Source: Modestobacter marinus (GTDB lineage Bacteria; Actinomycetota; Actinomycetes; Mycobacteriales; Geodermatophilaceae). From it: a DNA stretch of 64,000 nt. This document shows, piece by piece, positions 18,971 to 27,666 of the stretch. Below the pieces are notes generated by a model. That model made no database searches and was not told where the DNA came from. It saw only the letters and a program-made list of their open reading frames with translations. The position numbers were made by a program, and so were the translations under genes. The stretch's first letter is position 1. The number at the start of each line of letters is the position of its first letter. The stretch covers positions 175,086 to 239,085 of the forward strand of contig NZ_JABGCH010000005.1 in assembly GCF_019799945.1 (NCBI RefSeq). Reading direction: 5' to 3'.

Positions 18971-19721
18971 CCTGCTCCCGGGCCACGAAGGCGGCGACGC
19001 CGGCCCGGAAGTCGGCGCTGCCGAACACTTCCCGCACCAGGTCGTCGCCGTCGGGCAGGCTCGCCCGCCGGAGCCGGGCGACCGCCCGGCCGGCGGCCTT
19101 CATGCTCAGCGGGGCGTGGCTGAGGAGCACCTCGACCAGCGCGGTCAGCGCGGGCTGCAGCTCACCGTCGGGCACCACCTGGCTGACGAACCCGGCGCCG
19201 CCGGCGTCCTCGGCCGAGAGCAGGCGAGCCCGCAGCAGCATGTCCAGCGTCCGCGCCGGCCCCAGGTGGTGCACGAGCAGCGAGTAGCTGTTCATTGACA
19301 GGCAGTTACCGAGGGTCCGGGCGATCGGCACCCCGAAGCGCGAGGACGCGGTCGCGATCCGCAGGTGGCAGGCGGCCGCGATGGCCAGCCCGCCGCCGAC
19401 GCAGGCGCCCTCGACCGCGGCGATCGTCGGGACGCCGACGTCCTCGAGCCGGTTCACCACCCGGCTGATGCGCTCCTCGTAGGCGATGCCGTCCTCGCCG
19501 CTGGTGAACTCCTGGAACTGGCTGATGTCGGTGCCGGCCACGAAGGCCCGGCCGCCGGCACCGCGCAGCACCATCACGCGCACGGAGTCGTCCTCGTCCG
19601 CGCGGTCGCATGCCTCCACCAGCCCCTCGTACATCGCGAACGTCATCGCGTTGCGCGCCTCGGGCCGGTTGAAGAGCACGTGCAGGACGGCGCCGTCCTG
19701 GGTGACCTCGAGCTCGCTCAT
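18951..19721 (-). CDS. Enoyl-CoA hydratase/isomerase family protein
   Basis: 256 residues. Crotonase fold: FNRPEARNAMTFAMYEGL at ~17-34, oxyanion-hole segment GRAFVAGTDISQF (~57-69), and the second conserved block AAVEGACVGGGLAIAAACHLRIAT split around 98-120. It overlaps the upstream CoA-transferase gene by four bases (ATGA), so the two products probably act on the same CoA ester. The position of the usual catalytic glutamate (after CVGGG) reads LAIAAACHLRI, without the second Glu region NCLSMNSYSLL being hydratase-like, so it could be an isomerase, lyase or decarboxylase rather than a hydratase. Substrate unknown. Confidence 0.88.
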   Translation of the reverse strand: MSELEVTQDGAVLHVLFNRPEARNAMTFAMYEGLVEACDRADEDDSVRVMVLRGAGGRAFVAGTDISQFQEFTSGEDGIAYEERISRVVNRLEDVGVPTIAAVEGACVGGGLAIAAACHLRIATASSRFGVPIARTLGNCLSMNSYSLLVHHLGPARTLDMLLRARLLSAEDAGGAGFVSQVVPDGELQPALTALVEVLLSHAPLSMKAAGRAVARLRRASLPDGDDLVREVFGSADFRAGVAAFVAREQVSWTGR

Positions 19722-20995
19722 GCGCCTTCACCCGGAACCGCGGGCTGCGGCCGCTTGGGGGCGGCGACCTCGGAGTCGAGCGGCGGGGGACCGGGCGGGG
19801 CGACCGCGTCGACGACGTCGGCCGGCACACCGGATCGGGTCAGCACCGTCCGGGTGTCGGCGCCCAGCGGCGGCCCGGCGACCCCGCGGACGGCGGGGGT
19901 GCGCGACATCCGCATCGGCGAGCCGATCTGGCGCACCGGCCCCAGCGCGGGGTGCTGCGCGTCCCAGAAGAAGTCCCGGGTGTTCAGGTGCTCGTCGGTG
20001 AAGACCTGGCCGTAGTCGTTGATCGGCGCGGACGGCACGCCGGCCTCGTTGAGCGCCGCCAGCAGGCCCGCGGTCGTGCGGGTGCGCGTCCGGGACTCGA
20101 TGACGTCCAGCAGCTCGCCGCGGCGGGCGTGCCGGCGGGAGGGGTCGGAGTACCCCTCGTCGGCCAGCTGCTCGGCCATGTCCAGCGTGTTGCACAGGCC
20201 GGCCCACGTGTTGGGCGTGTTCGCCCCGATGGTGATCCAGCCGTCGGCGGTCTGGAAGGCCTGGTACGGGGCCTGGCTCTGGTGGGCCGAGCCCAGCGGG
20301 CCGCCCACCTCTCCGGTGGCGAAGTACTTGCCGGCCTCCCACACGGCCAGGCTCACCCCGGCCTCGAACAGGGAGACGTCGATCGCCTGACCCTGCCCGG
20401 TGCGGTCGCGCTCACGCAGCGCCGCGGTGACGCCCAGGGCGAGGTAGAGGCCGCACACCAGGTCGCAGACCGGGACGCCGACCTTGACCGGCTCGCCGCC
20501 GGGGGTGCCGGTGATGCTCATGATCCCGCTGCGCGCCTGGGCCATGATGTCCAGCCCGGGCAGCGGCGCCAGCGGCCCGTCCTGGCCCCAGCCGGAGCCG
20601 GAGGCGTAGACCACCCGCGGGTTGACCTCCCAGATGTCGGCGGCGCCGAGCCCGAGCCGCTTCATCGCCCCGGGCCGCAGGTTCTCGATGACGACGTCCG
20701 CGGTGCGGACGAGGGCGAGGAACGCCTCCTTGCCCGCCGCGGACTTCAGGTCCAGCGCGATGGACTCCTTGTTCCGGTTCAGCCGCAGGTACGGGGAGCT
20801 CTCCCCGTCGAGGAAGGGGCCGCTGGCCCGGACCGGGTCGCCGGCCCGGGGGTCCTCGACCTTGATCACCTGCGCGCCGAGGTCGGCGAGCTGCATGGCC
20901 GCGTAGGGGGCGGCCATGAAGACGCCCACCTCCAGCACGGTGATCCCGGTGAGGGGCGGGCGTGGGGTGTCTTCCGTCGGTGCGGGTGTGCTCAT
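19718..20995 (-). CDS. CaiB/BaiF family (class III) CoA-transferase
   Basis: 425 residues. Starts with a 15-residue polar tail, then LTGITVLEVGVFMAAPYAAMQLADLGAQVIKVE-type N-terminal fold (~16-48) and DPRAGDP, LRLNRNKESIALDLKS, NLRPGAMKRLGL (~90-115, containing the conserved aspartate region before it, TADVVIENLRPG). Class III enzymes move CoA between carboxylic acids via an aspartyl-CoA intermediate. Adjacent genes are a MatC-type dicarboxylate carrier and a crotonase-fold protein, so it likely activates an imported carboxylate. The C-terminal ~40 residues are proline-rich and unusual. Specificity cannot be inferred. Confidence 0.9.
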   Translation of the reverse strand: MSTPAPTEDTPRPPLTGITVLEVGVFMAAPYAAMQLADLGAQVIKVEDPRAGDPVRASGPFLDGESSPYLRLNRNKESIALDLKSAAGKEAFLALVRTADVVIENLRPGAMKRLGLGAADIWEVNPRVVYASGSGWGQDGPLAPLPGLDIMAQARSGIMSITGTPGGEPVKVGVPVCDLVCGLYLALGVTAALRERDRTGQGQAIDVSLFEAGVSLAVWEAGKYFATGEVGGPLGSAHQSQAPYQAFQTADGWITIGANTPNTWAGLCNTLDMAEQLADEGYSDPSRRHARRGELLDVIESRTRTRTTAGLLAALNEAGVPSAPINDYGQVFTDEHLNTRDFFWDAQHPALGPVRQIGSPMRMSRTPAVRGVAGPPLGADTRTVLTRSGVPADVVDAVAPPGPPPLDSEVAAPKRPQPAVPGEGA

Positions 20996-21045
20996 GGACT
21001 TGCCTCCGCGTGTGGTTGCCGTGGGTGGATCGTGGCCTGCACATG

Positions 21046-21085
21046 ACTGCGCCCCGGCAGGCGGGTCGGCCGGCCGGGGCGCAGT
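21046..21085 (-). terminator. Hairpin terminator after matC-like gene
   Basis: ACTGCGCCCCGGC (21046-21058) pairs perfectly with 21073-21085, with a 14-base loop. It lies 31 bases beyond the stop of the MatC-like gene and before the CoA-transferase, so the transporter may be expressed more than the two enzymes. Confidence 0.7.
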
Positions 21086-21115
21086 GCGTCGATCAGGGCA
21101 GCGCTGCTGCCGTCC

Positions 21116-22621
21116 TCACAGCCAGCCGGGGACGACCAGGACCAGCCAGGTGACCGGCGGGATGATCGCGACCATCGAGAAGCCCCAGATCATCAGGGTC
21201 TTGAAGGTCTTGTCGCGCTCGGCCTCGGTGCTGTTGGCCACCACCAGGGCACCGCTGGTGGAGAACGGGCTGGAGTCGACGATGGACGACGACAGCGCGA
21301 GGGCGGTGATCAGACCGACCGCCCCGATCGCGTTGTCACCCTGCAGGAACGGCACGGCCAGCGGGATGAGCGCACCGAGGATGCCGGTGGTCGAGGCGAA
21401 GGCCGAGACGACGGCGCCGATGTAGAGGAGCAGCAGCGCGGAGAGCAGCGGGACGCCGAGCGCGGCGACGTTGTCACCGAGCCAGCCGGGGACGTCCTGG
21501 TCCTGCATGAGGCCGACATACGTGACGATGCCGCAGATCAGCAGCACGGTCGGCCAGGCGATCTGGCCCACGGCGCCCTTCGCGCCGCGCGGGGCGACGA
21601 TCGAGAGGAGCACGCCGACGGTGATGGCCATCAGGCCGATGTCCAGGTCGAAGACCAGCGCGCCGAGGACCAGGAGCACCAGGCCGCCCAGGGTGAGCGC
21701 CCGGTCCCGGTCCAGCGTGGTGACCGTGTCCTCGTGCGGCTCCTCGGCCAGCGCGGTGGTCTGCACGGCCTTGGTGTCGGCGCGCTCGCCGGCGGTGGGG
21801 TGGTGGTGTCCGGACTCGCCGTGCCGCGGCTCGGTGACCTGCCCGCCGGAGATCGCGGCACCGCCGGTGCTGGTGCTGCCCACGGCGGTGCGCCGGGCGG
21901 GCCCGCCGGGGATGTCCGCGCCGGTGTCCTCGGTGGCGTCGCCGGCGACGGTGGCCGCGACGAAGTCGTCGTCACCCCGGTCGGTCACGTCCACCCGGCC
22001 GCCGCCCAGCAGCTTGCGCCCGCCGAAGAGGAAGAACACGACGATCGACAGCAGGATGTTGATGACGATCGAGGCGCCCCACAGGAACAGCGGGCTGCCC
22101 GGCAGGTCGTTGTCCGCGACGACCGTGTTGGTGATGACACCGAAGATCGACAGCGGCGAGAAGCCGCCGGCGGTCGCGCCGTTGATGATGAACAGACCCA
22201 TCAGCACCGGGTTGATCCCGTACCGGCGGGCGAAGGACATGCCGACCGGGGCGATGATGGCCACCACGGCCGGCACCACGCCGCCGATCGCGGTCAGCGC
22301 GCCGGTGACGGCGAACATGGCCCACGGGATGGCCACCAGCTTGCCACCGGAGGCCTTGACCGCGGCGTGGACGAGCCAGTCGACCGTCCCGTTGTTCTTG
22401 GCGATGGCGAACAGGTAGGTGACACCGACCAGGACGACGAACAGTGACCCGGGGAAGAACCCGAAGACCATGTCGTCGTAGCCCTCTTCACCCCCGGCGT
22501 AGATGAAGTACGCGGCGATGAACGCCGCGGTGAACCCGAGGGCCCCCATGTGCACGGGGAGCACTGTGGCGATCAGGAAGATCGCCAGGAGTATGAGGAT
22601 CAGGACTAGCTGTACGGACAC
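21116..22621 (-). CDS. SLC13/MatC-type dicarboxylate transporter
   Basis: 501 residues from GTG 22619-22621 (VQLVLILILLAIF follows at once; GGGGA upstream); a longer ATG version at 22744 would add 41 non-hydrophobic residues lying over the operator sites. About 11 membrane segments. The N-terminal half (ALGFTAAFIAAYFIYAGG, FAIAKNNGTVDWLVHAA, GGFSPLSIFGVITN) resembles the MatC_N dicarboxylate carrier domain. A hydrophilic loop of ~130 residues (about 220-330, rich in T, G, H, D) divides the two halves. It probably imports a C2-C4 dicarboxylate such as malonate, oxalate, succinate or malate together with Na+ or H+. It heads the leftward CoA-transferase/hydratase group. Confidence 0.85.
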   Translation of the reverse strand: MSVQLVLILILLAIFLIATVLPVHMGALGFTAAFIAAYFIYAGGEEGYDDMVFGFFPGSLFVVLVGVTYLFAIAKNNGTVDWLVHAAVKASGGKLVAIPWAMFAVTGALTAIGGVVPAVVAIIAPVGMSFARRYGINPVLMGLFIINGATAGGFSPLSIFGVITNTVVADNDLPGSPLFLWGASIVINILLSIVVFFLFGGRKLLGGGRVDVTDRGDDDFVAATVAGDATEDTGADIPGGPARRTAVGSTSTGGAAISGGQVTEPRHGESGHHHPTAGERADTKAVQTTALAEEPHEDTVTTLDRDRALTLGGLVLLVLGALVFDLDIGLMAITVGVLLSIVAPRGAKGAVGQIAWPTVLLICGIVTYVGLMQDQDVPGWLGDNVAALGVPLLSALLLLYIGAVVSAFASTTGILGALIPLAVPFLQGDNAIGAVGLITALALSSSIVDSSPFSTSGALVVANSTEAERDKTFKTLMIWGFSMVAIIPPVTWLVLVVPGWL

Positions 22622-22672
22622 CGGCGTCCCCAGGCTCAGTTCGGAGCGGGCGTCACCGCCCGCTGGTTGAGC

Positions 22673-22708
22673 TTCCGCGATGCGGAAGTGCGTTTTCGCT
22701 AGCGGGGA
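22673..22708. promoter_or_regulatory. Tandem IclR-type sites in the matC/sgaA divergent promoter
   Basis: TTCCGCGATGCGGAA (22673-22687) has the same TTCC-N7-GGAA form as the first site upstream of the IclR gene (18049-18063). A second, weaker palindrome TTTC-GCTAGCG-GGGA (22694-22708) starts exactly 21 bases later, two helical turns. A third weak match GTCC-GCTAGAC-GGTA lies at 22771-22785 just before the aminotransferase gene. I infer the same regulator acts at both promoters. Confidence 0.6.
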
Positions 22709-22851
22709 AGTCAAGACGACATACACCCGCGTGTCAAGCGTCACACGTCACTGGGCGGCACGCTTCGGGTGTCCGCTAGACGGTAGTAGTCTCCCGCATG
22801 GTGGACTTCGGGCACGTAGTCCGAGGTCCCGTTGACCGAGAGGCCGGAGGC

Positions 22852-24027
22852 ATGTCAGTGACGACGAGCACGGGTGGACGCCACTTCCTGCAGATCCCGG
22901 GGCCGACCAACGTCCCCGACCGGGTGCTGCGGGCGATGGACTTCCCGACGATCGACCACCGGGGGCCGGAGTTCGCCGCACTGGGCAAGGAGGTGCTGGA
23001 GGCCGTCAAGGCGCCGTTCGGCACCACCCAGCCGGTGATCATCTACCCCGCCTCCGGCACCGGCGCCTGGGAGGCTGCGCTCACCAACACGCTGTCCCCC
23101 GGCGACCGGGTGCTGTGCTTCGAGACCGGCCACTTCGCGACCCTGTGGCAGAAGATGGCGACCGAGATGGGCCTCGAGGTCGACTTCGTGCCGGGCGACT
23201 GGCGGCACGGGGTCCAGCCGGAGGCGGTGCAGGAGAAGCTCGCCGCGGACACCGGGCACGCCATCAAGGCCGTCATGGTGGTGCACAACGAGACCTCCAC
23301 CGGTGTGACCAGCCGGGTCGGCGAGGTGCGCCAGGCCATCGACGCCGCCGGCCACCCGGCACTGCTGCTGGTGGACACGATCTCGTCGCTGGGCAGCATC
23401 GACTACCGGCATGACGAGTGGGGCGTCGACGTCACGATCTCCGGGTCGCAGAAGGGGCTCATGCTCCCGCCGGGGATCAGCTTCAACGCCGTCAGCGAGA
23501 AGGCCCTCGAGGCGTCGCGGACGGCGAAGCTGCCGAAGTCCTACTGGAACTGGGAGCCGATCCTCGCCGCCAACGCCAACGGCTTCTGGCCCTACACGCC
23601 GGCCACCAACATCCTCTACGGCCTCAAGGAGGCCCTGAAGATGCTGGCCGAGGAGGGGCTGCCGAACGTCTACGCCCGGCACGCCCGGCACGCGGAGGCC
23701 ACCCGCGCCGCGGTGCGGGGCTGGGGCCTGGAGGTGCTCGCCCTCGACGAGCGCGAGTACTCCGGCTCGCTCACCGCGGTGCTGCTCTCCGACGAGTACG
23801 ACGCCGACGCCGTGCGCGAGCTGATCCTGCGTGAGTACGACATGTCCCTGGGCGCCGGGCTGACCAAGCTGGCGGGCAAGGTCTTCCGCATCGGCCACCT
23901 CGGCCACTTCAACGACCTGACGCTGGCCGGCACGCTCGCCGGCGTGCAGATGGGTCTGGTCCGCAGCGGCGTGAAGATCGACCCCACCGGTCTGCAGTCC
24001 GCCCTCGACCGGCTCCAGCAGCCGTGA
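22852..24027 (+). CDS. Serine/alanine-glyoxylate aminotransferase (SgaA/BhcA-like)
   Basis: 391 residues from ATG 22852. Fold-type I class V PLP enzyme: IPGPTNVPDRVLRAMD at ~14-29, MPTIDHRGPEF-type motif (FPTIDHRGPEF), and SGSQKGLMLPPGISF with the PLP lysine near residue 201. FFPYTPATN-like WPYTPATNILYGL and GKVFRIGHLGHFNDL match the serine-glyoxylate group. It turns glyoxylate into glycine using serine, alanine or aspartate as amino donor; the donor is not determinable here. An in-frame ATG at 22798 follows TAGTCT by five bases and could be a leaderless start adding 18 residues. It overlaps the next gene by four bases (GTGA). Confidence 0.9.
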   Translation: MSVTTSTGGRHFLQIPGPTNVPDRVLRAMDFPTIDHRGPEFAALGKEVLEAVKAPFGTTQPVIIYPASGTGAWEAALTNTLSPGDRVLCFETGHFATLWQKMATEMGLEVDFVPGDWRHGVQPEAVQEKLAADTGHAIKAVMVVHNETSTGVTSRVGEVRQAIDAAGHPALLLVDTISSLGSIDYRHDEWGVDVTISGSQKGLMLPPGISFNAVSEKALEASRTAKLPKSYWNWEPILAANANGFWPYTPATNILYGLKEALKMLAEEGLPNVYARHARHAEATRAAVRGWGLEVLALDEREYSGSLTAVLLSDEYDADAVRELILREYDMSLGAGLTKLAGKVFRIGHLGHFNDLTLAGTLAGVQMGLVRSGVKIDPTGLQSALDRLQQP

Positions 24028-26936
24028 CCTCCGCACCCGAGCGCACCGCGGTCGGTGCGGAAGAGCTGGAGCGGGAACTGACCCGCGCCCTGGACGGCGA
24101 GGTCGCCTTCGACGACTACACCCGGCACCTGTTCAGCCAGGACGCGTCGATGTACACGATGATGCCGATCGGCGTCGCCTACCCGGCGCACGCCGCGGAC
24201 GTCGCGGCCGCGGTCCGGCTGGCGAGCGAGGCCGGGGTCCCGGTGCTCGCCCGCGGGGCGGGCACCAGCCTGGCCGGGCAGACCGTGGGCCCGGGTCTGG
24301 TGCTGGACCTCTCCCGGCACATGCACCGGATCACCGAGATCGACCCGCAGGCACGCACGGCCCGGGTCGAGCCGGGGGTGGTGCAGGACGACCTGAACCG
24401 GGCCGCCGCGCCGCACAAGCTGATGTTCGGGCCGGACACGTCGACGTCCAACCGCGCCACGATCGGCGGGATGATCGGCAACAACTCCGCCGGCAGCGGC
24501 TCGGTGCGCTTCGGCATGACGATCGACCACGTCGAGGAGGTCGACGTCGTCCTGGCCGACGGGTCGACGGCCACCTTCGGCGTCGTCGACGAGGCCGAGC
24601 GGGCCCGCCGCGCGCAGGGCGACACGCTCGAGGCGGAGATCTACCGCCGGCTGCCCGAGCTCGTCGCCGCGAACAGTGCGGCGATCGCGTCCGGGTTCCC
24701 GCAGTTCTGGCGGCGGGCCGGTGGCTACCGGCTGGACCGGCTCGCCGACGGCGCGCCGTTCGACCTGGCGAAGTTCCTCGTCGGGTCGGAGGGAACCCTG
24801 GCGATCGTCACCTCGGCGCGCGTGGGCCTGGTGCCCAAGCCGTCGAAGCAGGTGTTCGCGGTCGGTCACTTCGAGACCGTGCAGCAGGCGATCAACGCCA
24901 CGGAGGACGCGCTCACCTTCGAGCCCGCCGGTGTGGAGCTGCTGGACCGCACGATCCTCGACCTGTCCCGGCAGAAGATCGAGTACGCCGGCCTGGGTAA
25001 GATCCTGGTCGGCGACCCGGACGCGCTGCTGTTCGTCTCCTTCACCGGGGACGACGAGGCCGCGCTGGTGCACTCGATGGACCGGCTGACCGAGCTCTGG
25101 GAGCGCAACGGGCACGGCTACCACACGCTGCGGGCGGTCACCCCGGCCCAGCAGGGTGCCCTGATGAAGGTGCGCAAGTCCGCCCTCGGGCTGCTGATGG
25201 CCAACTCCGTCGGCGCCCGCCGGCCGCTGGCCTTCGTCGAGGACACCGCCGTCGACCCGAAGCACCTGGCCGAGTACACCGCCCGGTTCAAGGACGTGCT
25301 CGACCGGTACGGCCTGGAGGCCGGCTTCTACGGCCACTGCTCGGTGGGCTGTCTGCACATCCGGCCCTTCGTCGACCTGACCAAGCCGGGTCAGGTCGAG
25401 GTGATGCGCTCGGTGGCCGTGGAGATCAAGGACCTGGTCCGCGAGTACGGCGGGGTCAACTCCAGCGAGCACGGCGACGGCCTGGCCCGCAGCGAGTTCA
25501 ACCGCGAGCTGTTCGGCGACGAGCTGTACGAGGCCATGCGCGAGGTCAAGCACATCTTCGACCCGCAGAACCGGCTCAACCCGGGCAAGATCGTCGACTC
25601 GCCGTCGATGACCGAGCACCTGCGGGACGCCAACCCGCCCCAGCCGGGCCCGCTGCGCACGCGGCTGCAGTTCGACGTCGTCGGCGGCATGTTCGGCGCC
25701 GCCGACCGGTGCATGAACATCGGGCTGTGCCGGAAGTCGACCACCGGCGCGATGTGCCCGTCCTACATCGCCACCCGGTTGGAGGAGCACTCCACCCGGG
25801 GTCGGGCCGGTGCCCTGGTCAAGGCGCTGAGCGAGGGCGACCCGCACACCGCGCTGGCCGACGAGCGGCTGCACGAGGTGCTCGACCTGTGCCTCATGTG
25901 CAAGGCGTGCAAGAGCGAGTGCCCGCTGGGCGTCGACGTCGCGGCGATGAAGACCGAGGCGCTGGCGGCCAAGCACGACGTGCACGGGACGCCGCTGCGC
26001 TCCCGGGCCTTCGGCGCCATCCGCACGCTGAACAAGCTCGGCTCGGCGACGGCGCCGCTGTCGAACCTGCCGCTGAGGATCAAGCCGCTGCGCGCACTGA
26101 TGGACTCCACGCTCGGCATCGCCCGCCAGCGGGAGCTCCCGGTGTTCCACCGGCAGACCCTGATGCGCTGGTTCAAGAAGCACCAGGCGCCGGCGAACGC
26201 GACCCAGCAGCCGGTCACCATGCTGGCCGACTCCTTCACCAGCTACACCGAGCCCGGTATCGGCCAGGCCGTGGTGAAGCTGCTGGAGGCCGCCGGGCAC
26301 CCGGTGCGGCTGGAGAGCAAGGGCTGCTGCGGTCGCGCGAGCATCTCCAAGGGCATGCTCGACGACGCCCGCGGGAAGGCGCAGAAGCTGGCGGCGAACC
26401 TGTGCGAGGGCACCGAGCCTGGCTCGCCGATCGTGGGCTGCGAGCCCAGCTGCATCCTCACGCTGCGGGCCGAGCACGTCGACCTGCTGCCCGACGACCC
26501 GAATGTGCGCGACGTCGCCGGCCGGGTGCGGCTGCCGGAGGAGCTGCTCGTCGAGGCGATCGACGACGGGCGCCTGCGGCTGCGTGAGGACAGCTGGCTG
26601 GCCGGGCGGACGGTCGTCTTCCACGGCCACTGCCACCAGAAGGCCGAGGCGGGCACCGCGGCGACCGTCGCACTGCTGCAGCGGATCCCCGGCGTCACGG
26701 TGCAGGAGCTGGACGCCGGCTGCTGCGGCATGGCGGGGTCGTTCGGCTTCGAGTCCGAGCACTACGACGTCTCGCTGCAGGTGGGGGAGGACCGGCTGTT
26801 CCCGGCGGTCCGCTCGGCTCCGGCGGACGCGGTGATCGCGGCGACCGGTGTCTCCTGCCGGCAGCAGATCTTCCACGGCACCCAGCGGAACGCCTGGCAC
26901 CCGGCGGAGCTGGTCCTGGAGGCGCTCGCCTCGTAG
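24024..26936 (+). CDS. Fused FAD-linked oxidase / Fe-S protein (D-2-hydroxyacid dehydrogenase type)
   Basis: 970 residues, start GTG 24024 overlapping the aminotransferase stop. The N-terminal half is GlcD-like: FAD domain at ~45-230 (VPVLARGAGTSLAGQ, IGGMIGNNSAGSGS) and FAD-oxidase C domain to ~525 (GFYGHCSVGCLHIRP, GGVNSSEHGDG). The C-terminal half is GlcF-like: cysteine clusters CMNIGLC...MCP (~562-580) and CLMCKACKSECP (~622-633), then two CCG domains (GCCGRASISKG ~767; GHCHQKA ~868; GCCGMAGSFGFE ~899). It is therefore glcD and glcF in one chain, as in Dld-type D-lactate and glycolate/D-2-hydroxyglutarate dehydrogenases. Coupled translation with the glyoxylate aminotransferase suggests a substrate yielding glyoxylate. 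Confidence 0.92.
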   Translation: MTSAPERTAVGAEELERELTRALDGEVAFDDYTRHLFSQDASMYTMMPIGVAYPAHAADVAAAVRLASEAGVPVLARGAGTSLAGQTVGPGLVLDLSRHMHRITEIDPQARTARVEPGVVQDDLNRAAAPHKLMFGPDTSTSNRATIGGMIGNNSAGSGSVRFGMTIDHVEEVDVVLADGSTATFGVVDEAERARRAQGDTLEAEIYRRLPELVAANSAAIASGFPQFWRRAGGYRLDRLADGAPFDLAKFLVGSEGTLAIVTSARVGLVPKPSKQVFAVGHFETVQQAINATEDALTFEPAGVELLDRTILDLSRQKIEYAGLGKILVGDPDALLFVSFTGDDEAALVHSMDRLTELWERNGHGYHTLRAVTPAQQGALMKVRKSALGLLMANSVGARRPLAFVEDTAVDPKHLAEYTARFKDVLDRYGLEAGFYGHCSVGCLHIRPFVDLTKPGQVEVMRSVAVEIKDLVREYGGVNSSEHGDGLARSEFNRELFGDELYEAMREVKHIFDPQNRLNPGKIVDSPSMTEHLRDANPPQPGPLRTRLQFDVVGGMFGAADRCMNIGLCRKSTTGAMCPSYIATRLEEHSTRGRAGALVKALSEGDPHTALADERLHEVLDLCLMCKACKSECPLGVDVAAMKTEALAAKHDVHGTPLRSRAFGAIRTLNKLGSATAPLSNLPLRIKPLRALMDSTLGIARQRELPVFHRQTLMRWFKKHQAPANATQQPVTMLADSFTSYTEPGIGQAVVKLLEAAGHPVRLESKGCCGRASISKGMLDDARGKAQKLAANLCEGTEPGSPIVGCEPSCILTLRAEHVDLLPDDPNVRDVAGRVRLPEELLVEAIDDGRLRLREDSWLAGRTVVFHGHCHQKAEAGTAATVALLQRIPGVTVQELDAGCCGMAGSFGFESEHYDVSLQVGEDRLFPAVRSAPADAVIAATGVSCRQQIFHGTQRNAWHPAELVLEALAS

Positions 26937-26950
26937 CAGCAGGCCGCACG

Positions 26951-26994
26951 ACGCAAGGCCCGTCCCCGGAGACCCCGGGGGCGGGCCTTCGTCG
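26951..26994 (+). terminator. Hairpin terminator after sgaA/FAD-FeS operon
   Basis: ACGCAAGGCCCGTCCCCGG and CCGGGGGCGGGCCTTCGT form a GC-rich stem of about 16 pairs around AGAC. It is 15 bases after the stop codon. Confidence 0.75.
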
Positions 26995-27019
26995 TCGTGG
27001 GAACCGTCACATCAATGAA

Positions 27020-27034
27020 GTTGCTTCGAGCAAC
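27020..27034. promoter_or_regulatory. MarR operator and promoter
   Basis: GTTGCT-TCG-AGCAAC is a perfect 6-bp inverted repeat with a 3-base spacer, of the form bound by MarR-family repressors. TTGCTT inside it (27021-27026) could be the -35 of a promoter whose weak -10 lies near 27044, so binding would block RNA polymerase. Confidence 0.6.
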
Positions 27035-27105
27035 CAATTGGCGCACGATGTGTGCTGTCTACATGTAGCGGGGGTTCCTCCGCGGACGGCGAACAGGACG
27101 GCGAC

Positions 27106-27615
27106 GTGCACCTCACCCCGGAGACCTCCGAGCGGCTGACCGCCGGCGTGGCCCGGCTGACGCGCACCGCCCGCCAGCTCGGCCACCGGGTGGCCGCCGC
27201 CCTGCACGGCGACCTGCCCTCCTACGGCTGGGCGATGCTCGTGCCGCTGGAGCAGGGCGGCCCGCAGCGGTGCAGCGCGCTCGCGGCCGCCGCCGGGGTC
27301 GACGTCTCCGTCGCCAGCCGCCAGGTGGCGGCGCTGGAGCGGGCCGGCTACGTGGCGCGGCAGCCCGACCCGCGGGACGGGCGGGCCAGCCTGGTCAGCC
27401 TCAGCGCCGTCGGCGTCGTCGCGCTCGCCCGCACCCGCGCGGTCCGTGGCCAGTGGGCCGTCGCCGCGCTCGACGACTGGACCGAGGGCGAGGCGCAGCG
27501 GCTCGCCGCGATGCTGGAGAAGCTGGCCGACGGGCTGGACCGGGCCGGCCGCCGTCCCGTCGTGCCGCCGTCCCGACCACCGGCCGATGCGCCGCCGACC
27601 GCCGCCGTCCGGTGA
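27106..27615 (+). CDS. MarR family regulator of adjacent efflux pump
   Basis: 169 residues from GTG 27106 (VHLTPETSERLTAG). An earlier in-frame GTG at 27052 would add 18 residues but falls where transcription is expected to begin. Winged helix at ~45-130 with SALAAAAGVDVSVASRQVAALERAGYVARQPDPRDGRASLV in pieces typical of the family (SVASRQV, DPRDGRAS). The proline-rich C-terminus is variable. It precedes the broken DHA2 efflux pump by 51 bases on the same strand and an inverted repeat lies in its promoter, the usual autoregulated MarR-pump arrangement. Confidence 0.87.
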   Translation: MHLTPETSERLTAGVARLTRTARQLGHRVAAALHGDLPSYGWAMLVPLEQGGPQRCSALAAAAGVDVSVASRQVAALERAGYVARQPDPRDGRASLVSLSAVGVVALARTRAVRGQWAVAALDDWTEGEAQRLAAMLEKLADGLDRAGRRPVVPPSRPPADAPPTAAVR

Positions 27616-27666
27616 TCCCCGCCGTCGTCCCCCCGCCGCCCCGAACGCGTCACCAGGAGAACCCGC

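Noticed and set aside
11388-27000. Genomic island with integrase or tRNA target
   Set aside because: No integrase, transposase, tRNA or direct-repeat boundary was found around the glyoxylate genes.
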